Shown here piece by piece: positions 1 through 7,637 of a stretch of DNA of 26,675 bases (within the stretch, counting starts at the first letter, position 1; every line of letters starts with the position of its first letter). Source of the stretch: Bacteroidales bacterium UBA5342 (GTDB taxonomy: Bacteria > Bacteroidota > Bacteroidia > Bacteroidales > UBA5342); NCBI GenBank assembly GCA_002408065.1, contig DHQI01000085.1:418-27092 (forward strand), in the 5' to 3' direction. The notes beneath the pieces were generated by a model. That model was not told the origin of the DNA and made no database searches. It was given only the letters and a program-made list of their open reading frames with translations. The translations under genes and the position numbers were made by a program.

Positions 1-56
1 GAATCATTGAATCATTGAATCAATGAATCATTAAATCATTGAATCATTGAATCATC
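1..56. repeat. 8-bp tandem repeat array, consensus GAATCATT
   Basis: Seven consecutive 8-bp units, with single-base variants in units 3, 5 and 7, begin at base 1, so the array probably continues beyond the left edge. It lies just downstream of the ruvC stop codon. A unit length of 8 is not a multiple of 3 and no gene uses it. The TCATT core recurs at 8-bp spacing at 5813-5852. Confidence 0.9.
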
Positions 57-63
57 GAACCAC

Positions 64-630
64 CTATTTCCGTGCCCTCCCGGGATTCTTACTAACAAAA
101 TCTTTCCAACTGTTATAAGATTTTTCTTTGACTACATTTTGGTTTTGAAAGAAATGGCAAAGGGCAGCAGCGAGGCCATCAGTAGCATCCAGCTTCTTAG
201 GAATCTCTTTCAGTTTAAGGTACTTTTGTAGCATAGCAGCCACTTGCTCTTTAGACGCCTGTCCATTACCGGTCACTGCCATTTTTATTTTCAGCGGGGC
301 ATATTCGGTAATAGGAATATCACGCGAGAGACCGGCTGCCATAGCCACCCCTTGCGCCCGGCCAAGTTTGAGCATACTTTGTACATTTTTGCCAAAGAAG
401 GGAGCCTCCAGTGCCATCTCATCCGGATGAAACTGCTCTATTAAGCCTAAGACACGCTCAAATATCTTTTGTAACTTAAGATAATGATTGTCGTACTTAT
501 GCAACTCTAAAATACCGAGAGCCACACACTCCGGCTTTTGCCCTACAGCCCTGATCACTCCCCATCCCATCACCGTGGTACCCGGGTCTATGCCTAATAT
601 GATACGTTCTTGTCCCATGAAGTGCCGCAA
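64..630 (-). CDS. ruvC: Crossover junction endodeoxyribonuclease RuvC
   Basis: RuvC is the Holliday-junction resolvase that acts with the RuvAB branch-migration motor; it cuts paired strands of four-way DNA junctions in the cytoplasm. The 188-residue frame shows the expected acidic catalytic set: Asp15 in the ILGIDPGTT motif, Glu75 in ALEAPFFGKN, and Asp148 and Asp151 in LDATDGLAAA. The length is normal for the family (about 155-190). The frame opens at base 630, but the ATG at 618 (MGQERII) is the better start. It places the initiator just before the first beta strand, and base 630 lies inside a promoter-like box, TACCTTTG at 635-628. The basic C-terminal tail of about 25 residues is common in Bacteroidota homologues. 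The gene is divergent from the lipoprotein at 871. Identification is secure; only the start is uncertain. Confidence 0.96.
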   Translation of the reverse strand: MRHFMGQERIILGIDPGTTVMGWGVIRAVGQKPECVALGILELHKYDNHYLKLQKIFERVLGLIEQFHPDEMALEAPFFGKNVQSMLKLGRAQGVAMAAGLSRDIPITEYAPLKIKMAVTGNGQASKEQVAAMLQKYLKLKEIPKKLDATDGLAAALCHFFQNQNVVKEKSYNSWKDFVSKNPGRARK

Positions 631-635
631 AGGTA
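628..635 (-). promoter_or_regulatory. Candidate -7 element of ruvC
   Basis: TACCTTTG on the minus strand matches the Bacteroidota -7 consensus TAnnTTTG exactly. It ends 9 bp before the ATG at 618, so a start site about 7 bp downstream would give a leader of only a few bases. No TTG lies at the usual 17-23 bp upstream, so support comes from the -7 match and its position only. Confidence 0.4.
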
Positions 636-812
636 TCTAAAAAGATGCTTTGAAAAACCCCAAATACCCTATAAAAACACTAAAAATGTCCCCAAAAGGT
701 AATTTACTAGTTTTAAAAACTATACAATTGAACTACTATTACCATCTCTTAACATAAGAAAACAATATGAAAGAAAAATCATTATTTCATTTAATTTTTC
801 ACGGCGATTATC

Positions 813-820
813 TACATTTG
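813..820 (+). promoter_or_regulatory. Candidate -7 element of the lipoprotein/Fe-S operon
   Basis: TACATTTG is an exact match to TAnnTTTG. It lies 50 bp upstream of the ATG at 871, giving a predicted leader of about 40 nt. At the expected -33 position (790-793) the sequence reads TTTA, an imperfect match. The identical octamer precedes the minus-strand gene starting at 25132. Confidence 0.5.
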
Positions 821-870
821 TCTTACTTTTTGACACAGCAGACATTCATTACATTTTACACTAAGCTCTT

Positions 871-1320
871 ATGAAATTAAAAACAGCCCTATTGTTTTTA
901 GTGACTATTGCATTGGTAGCATGCAATAACAAAAACAAATCCAACGAAATAGCCAATTACACCTATTCCGACGAAGTTAAATTCAATAAATTACTTGAAG
1001 AGCGAGTTGGCGATTGGATAACACAAGGTATCGATTGCTATGGCATCTTAGTGATGACAAATAGTGATGACGTTATAGTAAGTGCCCGTCCCGTGAGTGT
1101 AAAAGCTATGCACCTGAGCGCTGATGCCATTAAAGTAAAAGCAAACGAAAGAGTTTCATTAGCCCCCAAAGAGGGATGCAACGTTATGGGACTGGAAAAA
1201 GGCGATACTTGGTGGGAAAAAGAAGGCGACCTGTTTAAAACCTATGACGAAGCCGTGGTCTATTGTAAAGATCTCATAAGAGCCGGACGCGAAAAAAACA
1301 TGCGTTTCACCATTGACTAA
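871..1320 (+). CDS. Small lipoprotein of unknown function
   Basis: The 149-residue protein starts with a basic n-region and a hydrophobic segment ending in the lipobox LVAC, with the lipidated cysteine at residue 18. An Asn/Lys-rich linker follows. The mature part is a compact, mixed-charge domain of about 115 residues with three more cysteines (56, 103, 132) and Trp-rich WITQGID and DTWWEKEGD segments. I do not recognise a named family. The stop codon is 27 bp before the ATG of the polyferredoxin membrane protein, so the two are almost certainly co-transcribed. The protein probably works at the periplasmic face of the same complex. The cysteines could be disulfides or ligands; the sequence alone does not decide. 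Confidence 0.8.
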   Translation: MKLKTALLFLVTIALVACNNKNKSNEIANYTYSDEVKFNKLLEERVGDWITQGIDCYGILVMTNSDDVIVSARPVSVKAMHLSADAIKVKANERVSLAPKEGCNVMGLEKGDTWWEKEGDLFKTYDEAVVYCKDLIRAGREKNMRFTID

Positions 1321-1347
1321 TCACCACAGAAACAACTTAAACCAAAC

Positions 1348-3255
1348 ATGAAAAAACCACTTAATATGCCCCGCAAAGGCATGCAATGGACCGTACTCGG
1401 CCTTATCCTAATATTTGGAATCATTGCAAAAGTTAGTAGTAGCTTTACTGTTGATATAGAGGCTTATTGCCCCTTTGGCGGTATACAGGCATTGGGCAGT
1501 TATTTGCTCAATCAAGCCCTATCCTGCTCTATGACGGGGGTACAGATAGTAATGGGAATCACCTTAATAGTCGCTATCATCCTTTTAAGCAAACTGTTTT
1601 GTTCTTTTATATGCCCTGTAGGTACTGTCACCGAATGGATGAGTCGTCTTGGACGTAAAATGAAAGCTCAAATCACCATCACAGGTATAGCCGACAAAGC
1701 CTTGCGCTCACTCAAATATATTCTGCTTTTTATCACCCTGTACCATACGCTTCAAAGCAACGAACTTTTTTGTAAGAAATTTGATCCCTACTATGGTTTA
1801 GCTTCCGGTTTCGATACCGATGTCGTGCTATTGTGGTCTATTATTTCTATCGCTATAGTATTTGTTGGCTCTATTTTCATACGTCTTTTTTGGTGTAAAT
1901 ATTTGTGTCCGCTTGGCGCTATATCAAACATCTTCAAATTCACAGGGTTCTTTGTTGTCGTAATGGCCATTTACCTTATTTTGCTAAAAGCAGGTGTAAA
2001 CATTTCCTATGTATGGCCATTGGCTGCTGCCTGTGTCGGAGGGTATTTAATAGAAATCACTCAACTACACGGCAAACTATTCCCAGCCGTAAAAGTCACC
2101 CGTAACGAGAACTCGTGTATCAACTGCTCTTTGTGTAGCAAAAAATGCCCACAAGCCATTGATGTTGCCAATATGCAAGTAGTGAAAGAGGCCGACTGTA
2201 ACCTCTGTGGCGACTGTGTGGCAGCCTGTCCGGAACCAGATACACTACAATTCAACAAAAAGAAAAACTGGAAATATTTACCTCACATAGCTACTGTCGT
2301 TTTGGTATTGGCCGGAATGGCACTTGGCCAACTATGGCACATCCCTACCATCGATCAGCGCTGGTATGATTTTGACAATTATGAAGATGTACGCACCTAT
2401 GAACGTTCCGGACTCTCAAGCGTAAAATGCTTTGGTAGTTCTTCGGCCTTTGCCAACAAAATGCGAAAAGTAGATGGCGTACTGGGCGTAGCTACCTATG
2501 TAGATACCAAAACAGCCAAAATATATTACGATGCTACAAAACTGGACGAAGAAGCCATAGAACGCAGCATCTTCACCCCTCAAAAAGTTATTTTGCGCAA
2601 GCTAAAAGCCGAAGAAACCGGTGTCATAAAGATTCATGTTACGCTAGAAGATTTCTTTGATAAAAATGACTTTAACTACCTGGCCCGTTTCCTTCAGGAT
2701 AATAGCGAAGCTGTAGGTATACTATCGGAATATGCTTGTCCGGTGATTGTAGAAGTATTCTTCCCCGCTTCGGTAAGTATAAGTGAAGCAAAAATCGTCA
2801 AATTATTAGAAACAAAATCCTTTAAATACACCTATAAAGAAAATGAATATACCGCTGAAATGGGCTATGAAGTGATTGATGGTCCTGAATTTTCGCAGTT
2901 GAGCAAAGAGGATTACGCCAAGGCAATGTTTGTTCCTGAGGATTACCAGTTCAATAACAAATCGGACTACAGCAAAACGGTGATACAAGAATACATTATA
3001 CCGAGCCCTATCAATAGCAAAAACCGCTCGCGCATCAAGTATCTGATTAGTCATATCTCTAATGACGAGGGCGTAGTAGCTTTCCGCAACTATCTGGACA
3101 GCAACATGAACGAAGCCATCAGCATTAGCTACGTGGATACAATGACAACTATTAACAATATCAACTCGGCTCTTTCAGTTGACACGCTTTACTTCAATTA
3201 CAGCAATGGAAAACAAGGCAAAGTCATTAATATGTTTGATTTTGAACTCAAATAA
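1348..3255 (+). CDS. Polyferredoxin-type 4Fe-4S membrane protein with HMA-like periplasmic domain
   Basis: The 635-residue protein resembles the NapH/CcoG class of membrane ferredoxins, which pass electrons across or along the inner membrane. Seven hydrophobic helices are visible (about 14-30, 63-83, 119-137, 157-182, 196-213, 217-240, 313-330). Short Cys-Pro motifs lie beside the helices (C41-P42-F-G, C85-x3-C89-P-V-G, C183-x3-C187-P-L-G). Two classic 4Fe-4S motifs follow: C257, C260, C263, C267-P and C284, C287, C290, C294-P. With seven helices and a cytoplasmic N-terminus, residues 332-635 should be periplasmic. Residues about 355-415 have the length and GV..V..D....I.YD pattern of a heavy-metal-associated domain, but only Cys361 of the usual CxxC remains (CFGS). 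The last 220 residues are unrecognised. The gene forms an operon with the lipoprotein upstream. Its electron partners are unknown; a metal-reductase or cofactor role is inference. Confidence 0.85.
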   Translation: MKKPLNMPRKGMQWTVLGLILIFGIIAKVSSSFTVDIEAYCPFGGIQALGSYLLNQALSCSMTGVQIVMGITLIVAIILLSKLFCSFICPVGTVTEWMSRLGRKMKAQITITGIADKALRSLKYILLFITLYHTLQSNELFCKKFDPYYGLASGFDTDVVLLWSIISIAIVFVGSIFIRLFWCKYLCPLGAISNIFKFTGFFVVVMAIYLILLKAGVNISYVWPLAAACVGGYLIEITQLHGKLFPAVKVTRNENSCINCSLCSKKCPQAIDVANMQVVKEADCNLCGDCVAACPEPDTLQFNKKKNWKYLPHIATVVLVLAGMALGQLWHIPTIDQRWYDFDNYEDVRTYERSGLSSVKCFGSSSAFANKMRKVDGVLGVATYVDTKTAKIYYDATKLDEEAIERSIFTPQKVILRKLKAEETGVIKIHVTLEDFFDKNDFNYLARFLQDNSEAVGILSEYACPVIVEVFFPASVSISEAKIVKLLETKSFKYTYKENEYTAEMGYEVIDGPEFSQLSKEDYAKAMFVPEDYQFNNKSDYSKTVIQEYIIPSPINSKNRSRIKYLISHISNDEGVVAFRNYLDSNMNEAISISYVDTMTTINNINSALSVDTLYFNYSNGKQGKVINMFDFELK

Positions 3256-3277
3256 TCCCCTTACGAGGGGATTTAAA
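3254..3277 (+). terminator. Terminator-like hairpin after the Fe-S membrane protein
   Basis: AATCCCCT (3254-3261) pairs perfectly with AGGGGATT (3266-3273) around a TACG tetraloop, followed by TTTAAAAC. The 5' arm overlaps the stop codon. The trailing T tract is short, so termination may be partial. Confidence 0.55.
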
Positions 3278-3331
3278 ACTACTATACTACTTTATATTTT
3301 TACCATTTTTTAATCTAATCATTTAATTGCT

Positions 3332-5692
3332 ATGAAAAAAATTTACCTGCTAGCTTTAATTGCACTGATGAGTATTGGAGCCATCACCGCACAAACCTTC
3401 AACTGGGAAGAACAAGTCGTTACCGAACGGAGTGAGAACCTGCAAAACATGGCCGTATCAGAAGATGGCTCGGCCACTATTGTTGGCTACGGCAACATTT
3501 TTGTGAAATCGACTGATGGAGGTGAAACTTGGAACAACACCGGCGTATTTGAAACCGATGACTTTGACTACCAAGACATCAGTTTCTCTGGTGATGTAGG
3601 CTTCGCTGTAGCTATGACAGGCTATAAAGTCATTGATCATCCTGCAGGTAGCAGCAACGATTTGTTTGCCAACTCGCCACTCCTTAAAACAACAGACGGT
3701 GGTAACACCTGGGAAATCATCACCGTTGCAAATATGGGCGACGGCACCGATAATACGCTTCACCCTTCTGCCATTGGCAACTATAGTGTCAAATTTACAA
3801 GCGTAGAAGTAATTGATGCAAATACCGTTTATGTAGGCGTCTACTGGAAAGATGTAGATGGTGGTACCCACCAGAATGTACTTAAGTCGATAGATGCCGG
3901 TACAAGCTGGACTGCGCTGTTACCCGATAATGGAAGTAAGAGTATAGCTTCTATTGACGTCTTTGCTAACCATATTTATGTTTCAGGAAGTAAAACCTTA
4001 TTGAGAATCAGTCTTACTGATGATTCTGTCGTAGACTTACATACCATCGTAGATCCAGAAGAGGATGATAACATGTTTTTTTGGGGTATAAGCTCACTGG
4101 GCAATGCTATTATTTTCACATCAACATCTGATAGTATTTGGGAAAGTACTGATGAAGGAAGCAGCTTTACAGCCCTACCCAATGTATCTGGTGGTAACTT
4201 TACATACAAACATAATGACTCGACATATATTGTAGGTGGTAGCACCTCAAAAACCAAAGCAACTACCGATGGAGGAAAAACTTGGGAGGCCATCTCGGCA
4301 GGAGAATCGCTTTGGAACTATACCATCCTTGGTGATAGCCTTGTAGCTTTAGCAAAAAATGAAGTTTACACCTTAGCATTGTCCGATATAAGCAACGGTA
4401 TTTTTACCTGGAACAGCAAAACAATAACTGAAACAAGTGGTAATTTAAAGGGCATTGCCACAAGCGATAACCTAACCTTTATCACGGGCTATAGCAACAT
4501 TTTTTTAGTGTCTGATGATGGTGGCCAAAGCTTTCAAGAAGTAAACATTCCTTCGGAATCGGACATCATTTATGCCAGTCTGGATATGGACTTAAGAGGA
4601 TTATCTGCAGGTAAAGGGGCAGCAGCAATAGCGAGTACACGACGTATCAAATTAGCTGATTTCCCTAGTGATGGTCCTGAAGACAAATACCGTCCCGGCC
4701 TGTTACTGTACACCACAGACAACTGGAGCACTTTCGATGTTATGGACGATAGCAAAGTAGGTGCTAAATATGACAAATCTTCACTAAACCCTTATCAAGA
4801 AGGATGTTTTGGTCAGGACTATTATACTGTAGAGTGTGTTGACGACACTACTTTCTACACTTTTGTACAATGGTACGACTCCCTAGGTCTGGAATCAAAA
4901 GCCACCTATGGCCGTGTATTTAAAACATGCGATGCTGGTGAAAATTGGGATACCATTACTTCAGATTTAGGCAATCTGTTTATGACCACTATTGTAGCAG
5001 ATGGCGACGATCTTTTCATTGGTGGAAGCAAAACACTTTTAAAATCGGAAGATGCCGGTACTACGGTGACCAATATTGCAAGCAAAATGGAAGATTTAGG
5101 GGCAAGCGACCCTTATATTCAAGGAGTTGAAAAACAAGGCGACACCCTTTATATTCCTACTACTAGCGATTTCGTTTTCGTATCTTACGACAACGGCGAA
5201 ACGTTATCGAAGATAAATGGTTTAGTTGGTGCCAGCGTAATTGCACCTATAGACGGCGACTCATGGATGTCACTGGGAAGCTCTACTAAAACGAAATACA
5301 CCAACGATGGCGGCACAAATTGGGAAGTTTGCTACCCTGGATCAACATCTTATGCTGGCACTATTTACAACGACCAAATCATTGCCATATGCAAAAGCAA
5401 AATCTACAAACTAGATATTGCTGACCTTGATGCTGATGCTGCCAGCAAGATAGAAAACAGCATTGCACAGGCAGATATCAAAGTATGGCAAAGCAATGAA
5501 ACACTACACATCACTTCTGAATCTTTAATGTCGAACTGCCATATATATTCTATTAGTGGAAAATGCGTTTTCACTGCAACAAACAGCTCTAACAGTATAA
5601 CGGTAAACACCAACGAGTATATCCATGGTATCTACCTGGTATCTGTTAAGACAGAAAAAAGCACCTTAATTCACAAGGTAGTATTCAAATAA
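3332..5692 (+). CDS. T9SS-secreted BNR-type beta-propeller with two homologous halves
   Basis: The 786-residue protein starts with a clear signal peptide (cleavage near ITAQ, residues 18-21). It contains repeated Asp-box/BNR-like turns (STDGGETW, TTDGGNTW, TTDGGKTW, SDDGGQSF, TNDGGTNW), typical of sialidase-like and Ycf48-like propellers. The body is an internal duplication: residues about 23-356 and 358-700 align from FNWEEQ/FTWNSK to VYTLALSDI/IYKLDIADLD. Residues about 715-786 form a Por-type C-terminal sorting domain (ending GIYLVSVKTEKSTLIHKVVFK-like), which marks it for type IX secretion to the surface. No catalytic set for a glycosidase was recognised, so a binding or scaffold role is more likely. 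It sits between the Fe-S protein and the ABC genes on the same strand, with hairpins on both sides, suggesting its own transcript. Confidence 0.85.
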   Translation: MKKIYLLALIALMSIGAITAQTFNWEEQVVTERSENLQNMAVSEDGSATIVGYGNIFVKSTDGGETWNNTGVFETDDFDYQDISFSGDVGFAVAMTGYKVIDHPAGSSNDLFANSPLLKTTDGGNTWEIITVANMGDGTDNTLHPSAIGNYSVKFTSVEVIDANTVYVGVYWKDVDGGTHQNVLKSIDAGTSWTALLPDNGSKSIASIDVFANHIYVSGSKTLLRISLTDDSVVDLHTIVDPEEDDNMFFWGISSLGNAIIFTSTSDSIWESTDEGSSFTALPNVSGGNFTYKHNDSTYIVGGSTSKTKATTDGGKTWEAISAGESLWNYTILGDSLVALAKNEVYTLALSDISNGIFTWNSKTITETSGNLKGIATSDNLTFITGYSNIFLVSDDGGQSFQEVNIPSESDIIYASLDMDLRGLSAGKGAAAIASTRRIKLADFPSDGPEDKYRPGLLLYTTDNWSTFDVMDDSKVGAKYDKSSLNPYQEGCFGQDYYTVECVDDTTFYTFVQWYDSLGLESKATYGRVFKTCDAGENWDTITSDLGNLFMTTIVADGDDLFIGGSKTLLKSEDAGTTVTNIASKMEDLGASDPYIQGVEKQGDTLYIPTTSDFVFVSYDNGETLSKINGLVGASVIAPIDGDSWMSLGSSTKTKYTNDGGTNWEVCYPGSTSYAGTIYNDQIIAICKSKIYKLDIADLDADAASKIENSIAQADIKVWQSNETLHITSESLMSNCHIYSISGKCVFTATNSSNSITVNTNEYIHGIYLVSVKTEKSTLIHKVVFK

Positions 5693-5699
5693 ACCTTTA

Positions 5700-5734
5700 G
5701 GGGGCTGGGCTAAACGAAGTCAGCCCCCTTCTTT
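5700..5734 (+). terminator. Rho-independent terminator after the T9SS propeller gene
   Basis: GGGGGCTG (5700-5707) pairs perfectly with CAGCCCCC (5721-5728) around a 13-nt loop, followed by TTCTTT. It begins 8 bp after the stop codon. Confidence 0.8.
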
Positions 5735-5812
5735 ACTACACCTTGTGAAAAAAACATAAGAAAAGACGATGAAACGATATGATATCAGACAGCAGTCTTT
5801 TTATCAACGGTC

Positions 5813-5852
5813 TCATTAAGTCATTTGCTCATTTTATTATTTACTCATTGTT
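5813..5852. repeat. 8-bp-period TCATT array abutting the ABC ATPase start
   Basis: TCATT occurs at 5813, 5821, 5829 and 5845, with the variant TTATT at 5837, an exact 8-bp period over five units; the remaining three bases of each unit vary. The array ends 3 bp before the ATG at 5856. It shares unit length and core with the array at 1-56. Confidence 0.75.
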
Positions 5853-5855
5853 TCT

Positions 5856-6743
5856 ATGAACAAAGTCATCGAATGTAAAAACCTCACCCATTACTACGGT
5901 AAAAAGCTGGTATACGAAAACCTCAACATCCATCTGGAAGAGGGACGTATACTGGGGCTTTTAGGTAAAAATGGTGCTGGTAAATCTACCACTATCAACA
6001 TCATGAATGGTTTTCTGCAACCGCGAAGCGGCGAATGCCTCATCTATGGCGAAAACTCACAAAACCTGACGCCGGAAACCAAGAAACGTATCGGTTTCCT
6101 GATAGAGGGACACGTGCAATACGCCTTTATGAACATTCACCAAATCGAAAAATTCTACTCGGGTTTTTACGAAAATTGGCAACCGGAACCGTATTGGGAC
6201 CTGATGTCAAAGCTCAAAGTAACGCCCAAACAGAAAATATCCACCATGAGCTGCGGACAACGCTCACAGGTGGCCTTGGGTTTAATTCTGGCTCAGGATC
6301 CGGACCTTTTGATTCTCGATGACTTTTCGATGGGATTGGATCCGGGCTATCGACGCCTGTTTATCGATTACCTGCGCGCCTACGCTAAAGAGAAAAACAA
6401 AACCATCTTTACCACTTCGCACATTATTCAGGATATGGAACGCCTGATAGACGATGTACTGGTGATGGATTACAACCGGGTTTTGGCCCAAATGCCAATT
6501 GCTGATTTTATGGGTAATTTCAAACAGTTTAATTTTGAAGTTGAAAATGAAAATGTAGAATTAGCCGATGCCGACTTTATAGTCAACTTGGAGCGTGTCA
6601 CCAATCAGGTGGAACTCTTCACATACGATACCGAAGACACCGTAAAAGCATACCTGAAAAACAAAGGCATTGCCCACAAGAATTTCAAACAAATAGAGAT
6701 GCAGCTGGAAGACGCCTTCATAGGTCTGACCGGAAAATACTAA
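5856..6743 (+). CDS. ABC transporter ATP-binding protein
   Basis: The 295-residue protein is the nucleotide-binding subunit of an inner-membrane ABC transporter. Walker A is GKNGAGKST (residues 37-45), the signature motif is MSCGQRSQ (131-138), Walker B is LLILDD (151-156), the D-loop is GLDPG (160-164), and the switch histidine is His189 in TTSH. Three positions depart from the textbook pattern: the signature has SCGQ instead of SGGQ, the expected catalytic Glu after Walker B is Asp156, and the Q-loop region reads IGFLIEG. The last 80 residues form the extra domain often seen in drug- or bacitracin-exporter-like ATPases. The permease at 6904 and DUF4857-like protein at 7638 are the likely partners. 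The substrate is unknown; ATPases of this class more often export or regulate than import. Confidence 0.92.
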   Translation: MNKVIECKNLTHYYGKKLVYENLNIHLEEGRILGLLGKNGAGKSTTINIMNGFLQPRSGECLIYGENSQNLTPETKKRIGFLIEGHVQYAFMNIHQIEKFYSGFYENWQPEPYWDLMSKLKVTPKQKISTMSCGQRSQVALGLILAQDPDLLILDDFSMGLDPGYRRLFIDYLRAYAKEKNKTIFTTSHIIQDMERLIDDVLVMDYNRVLAQMPIADFMGNFKQFNFEVENENVELADADFIVNLERVTNQVELFTYDTEDTVKAYLKNKGIAHKNFKQIEMQLEDAFIGLTGKY

Positions 6744-6750
6744 GCCCCCT

Positions 6751-6779
6751 ACGACTCCCCCAAAGGGGGAGAGATGGGA
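6751..6779. repeat. C/G palindromic intergenic element, copy 1
   Basis: CTCCCCC (6755-6761) pairs with GGGGGAG (6765-6771) around AAA, followed by AGATGGGA. It lies just downstream of the ABC ATPase stop and could act as a weak terminator or transcript stabiliser. Related palindromes are at 6861-6896, 17901-17930 and 22650-22676. Confidence 0.7.
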
Positions 6780-6860
6780 CACGTCAATTCTATATCGCAA
6801 AATATGACAGTTCTATTAGCAATCTTTAACAATAAAGTATAACCTTTTAACTTTTGCTCT

Positions 6861-6896
6861 CTACCCCTCCCCCTTGGGGGGAGCTGGAGGGGGCCT
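6861..6896. repeat. C/G palindromic intergenic element, copy 2
   Basis: CTCCCCC (6867-6873) can pair with GGGGGAG (6877-6883), or alternatively CCCCTCC (6864-6870) with GGAGGGG (6886-6892), so two exclusive folds are possible. It ends 8 bp before the preferred ATG of the permease at 6904, so it would lie in its leader if the genes share a transcript. Confidence 0.7.
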
Positions 6897-6903
6897 CAAT
6901 ATT

Positions 6904-7572
6904 ATGTTCAAATCACTCATATACAAAGAATGGATAAAGACCCGCTGGTTTATGGCAGGCTATCTATTGCTCGGCCTTATAGCAGTCGGCATGATTTTTA
7001 TAAAAGTACAACACGATTTCACATTCTCGGGAGGCAAAAATATGTGGAACGGTATTCTGTTTCAATATTATTCTTACTTCTCAAGCTTTAAATTCATACC
7101 TCTTGCTGGAGGTCTTATATTAGGTATTTCACAGTTTTTTCCCGAGACAGTAGAGAAACGCATCAAACTGACCTATCACCTACCGGTAAACGAGAATAAA
7201 ATACTTTTGCAAATGATGGGCTACGGCACTCTTATTTTAGCTGCAGCTTACATTGTCCTTTTCGTTTTCTTCTGGGCTATGAGCAGCAGTTTCTTTCCTA
7301 AAGAGATTGTTTTCGATGCCTTAACATCCATTACACCTTGGTTTCTATCTGGCTTTACAACTTATTACCTGATCGGCCTTATCGTGTTGGAACCCATCTG
7401 GCGCTACCGTTTCTTTTACCTGATTGTTAGTGCATTTTTCATCACCATTTATCTACACAGTGCTGTCAATGGTGCCTATATCACAATGAATTTCACATTG
7501 GCTATCAGTACTGTTATTAGCAGTATCGCCCTACTATTTTCAGGTTACAGATTTAGAAAAGGAGAACAGTAG
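6904..7572 (+). CDS. ABC transporter permease-like membrane protein
   Basis: From the ATG at 6904 the protein has 222 residues and six hydrophobic segments, the usual size for the membrane subunit of a small two-component ABC transporter. It begins MFKSLIYKEWIKTRW, a basic amphipathic start like those of ABC-2-type permeases. An in-frame TTG at 6874 would add ten residues (GGAGGG...), but these are just translation of the C/G-rich palindrome and are rejected. The ATPase encoded 160 bp upstream and the DUF4857-like protein 65 bp downstream form the neighbourhood. No family-specific motif is visible, so the permease role rests on topology, the N-terminal pattern and adjacency to the ATPase. Confidence 0.8.
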   Translation: MFKSLIYKEWIKTRWFMAGYLLLGLIAVGMIFIKVQHDFTFSGGKNMWNGILFQYYSYFSSFKFIPLAGGLILGISQFFPETVEKRIKLTYHLPVNENKILLQMMGYGTLILAAAYIVLFVFFWAMSSSFFPKEIVFDALTSITPWFLSGFTTYYLIGLIVLEPIWRYRFFYLIVSAFFITIYLHSAVNGAYITMNFTLAISTVISSIALLFSGYRFRKGEQ

Positions 7573-7577
7573 AAAAA

Positions 7578-7609
7578 AGTTCGAAGTTAGAAGTTTGGAG
7601 TTATAAGTT
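7578..7609. repeat. 7-bp-period AGTT array
   Basis: AGTT occurs at 7578, 7585, 7592, 7599 and 7606, an exact 7-bp period with variable remaining bases. It fills the gap between the permease stop and the ATG at 7638. Confidence 0.75.
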
Positions 7610-7637
7610 AAACGAACTTTATTTAAAAGAATAAGAA

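Noticed and set aside
3458..3871. A 137-codon minus-strand ORF inside the T9SS propeller gene.
   Set aside because: It lies antisense to a well-supported coding frame and shows no domain.
6874..6903. TTG start giving the permease ten extra residues (GGAGGG-type).
   Set aside because: These codons are translation of the C/G palindrome; the ATG at 6904 begins a typical permease N-terminus.
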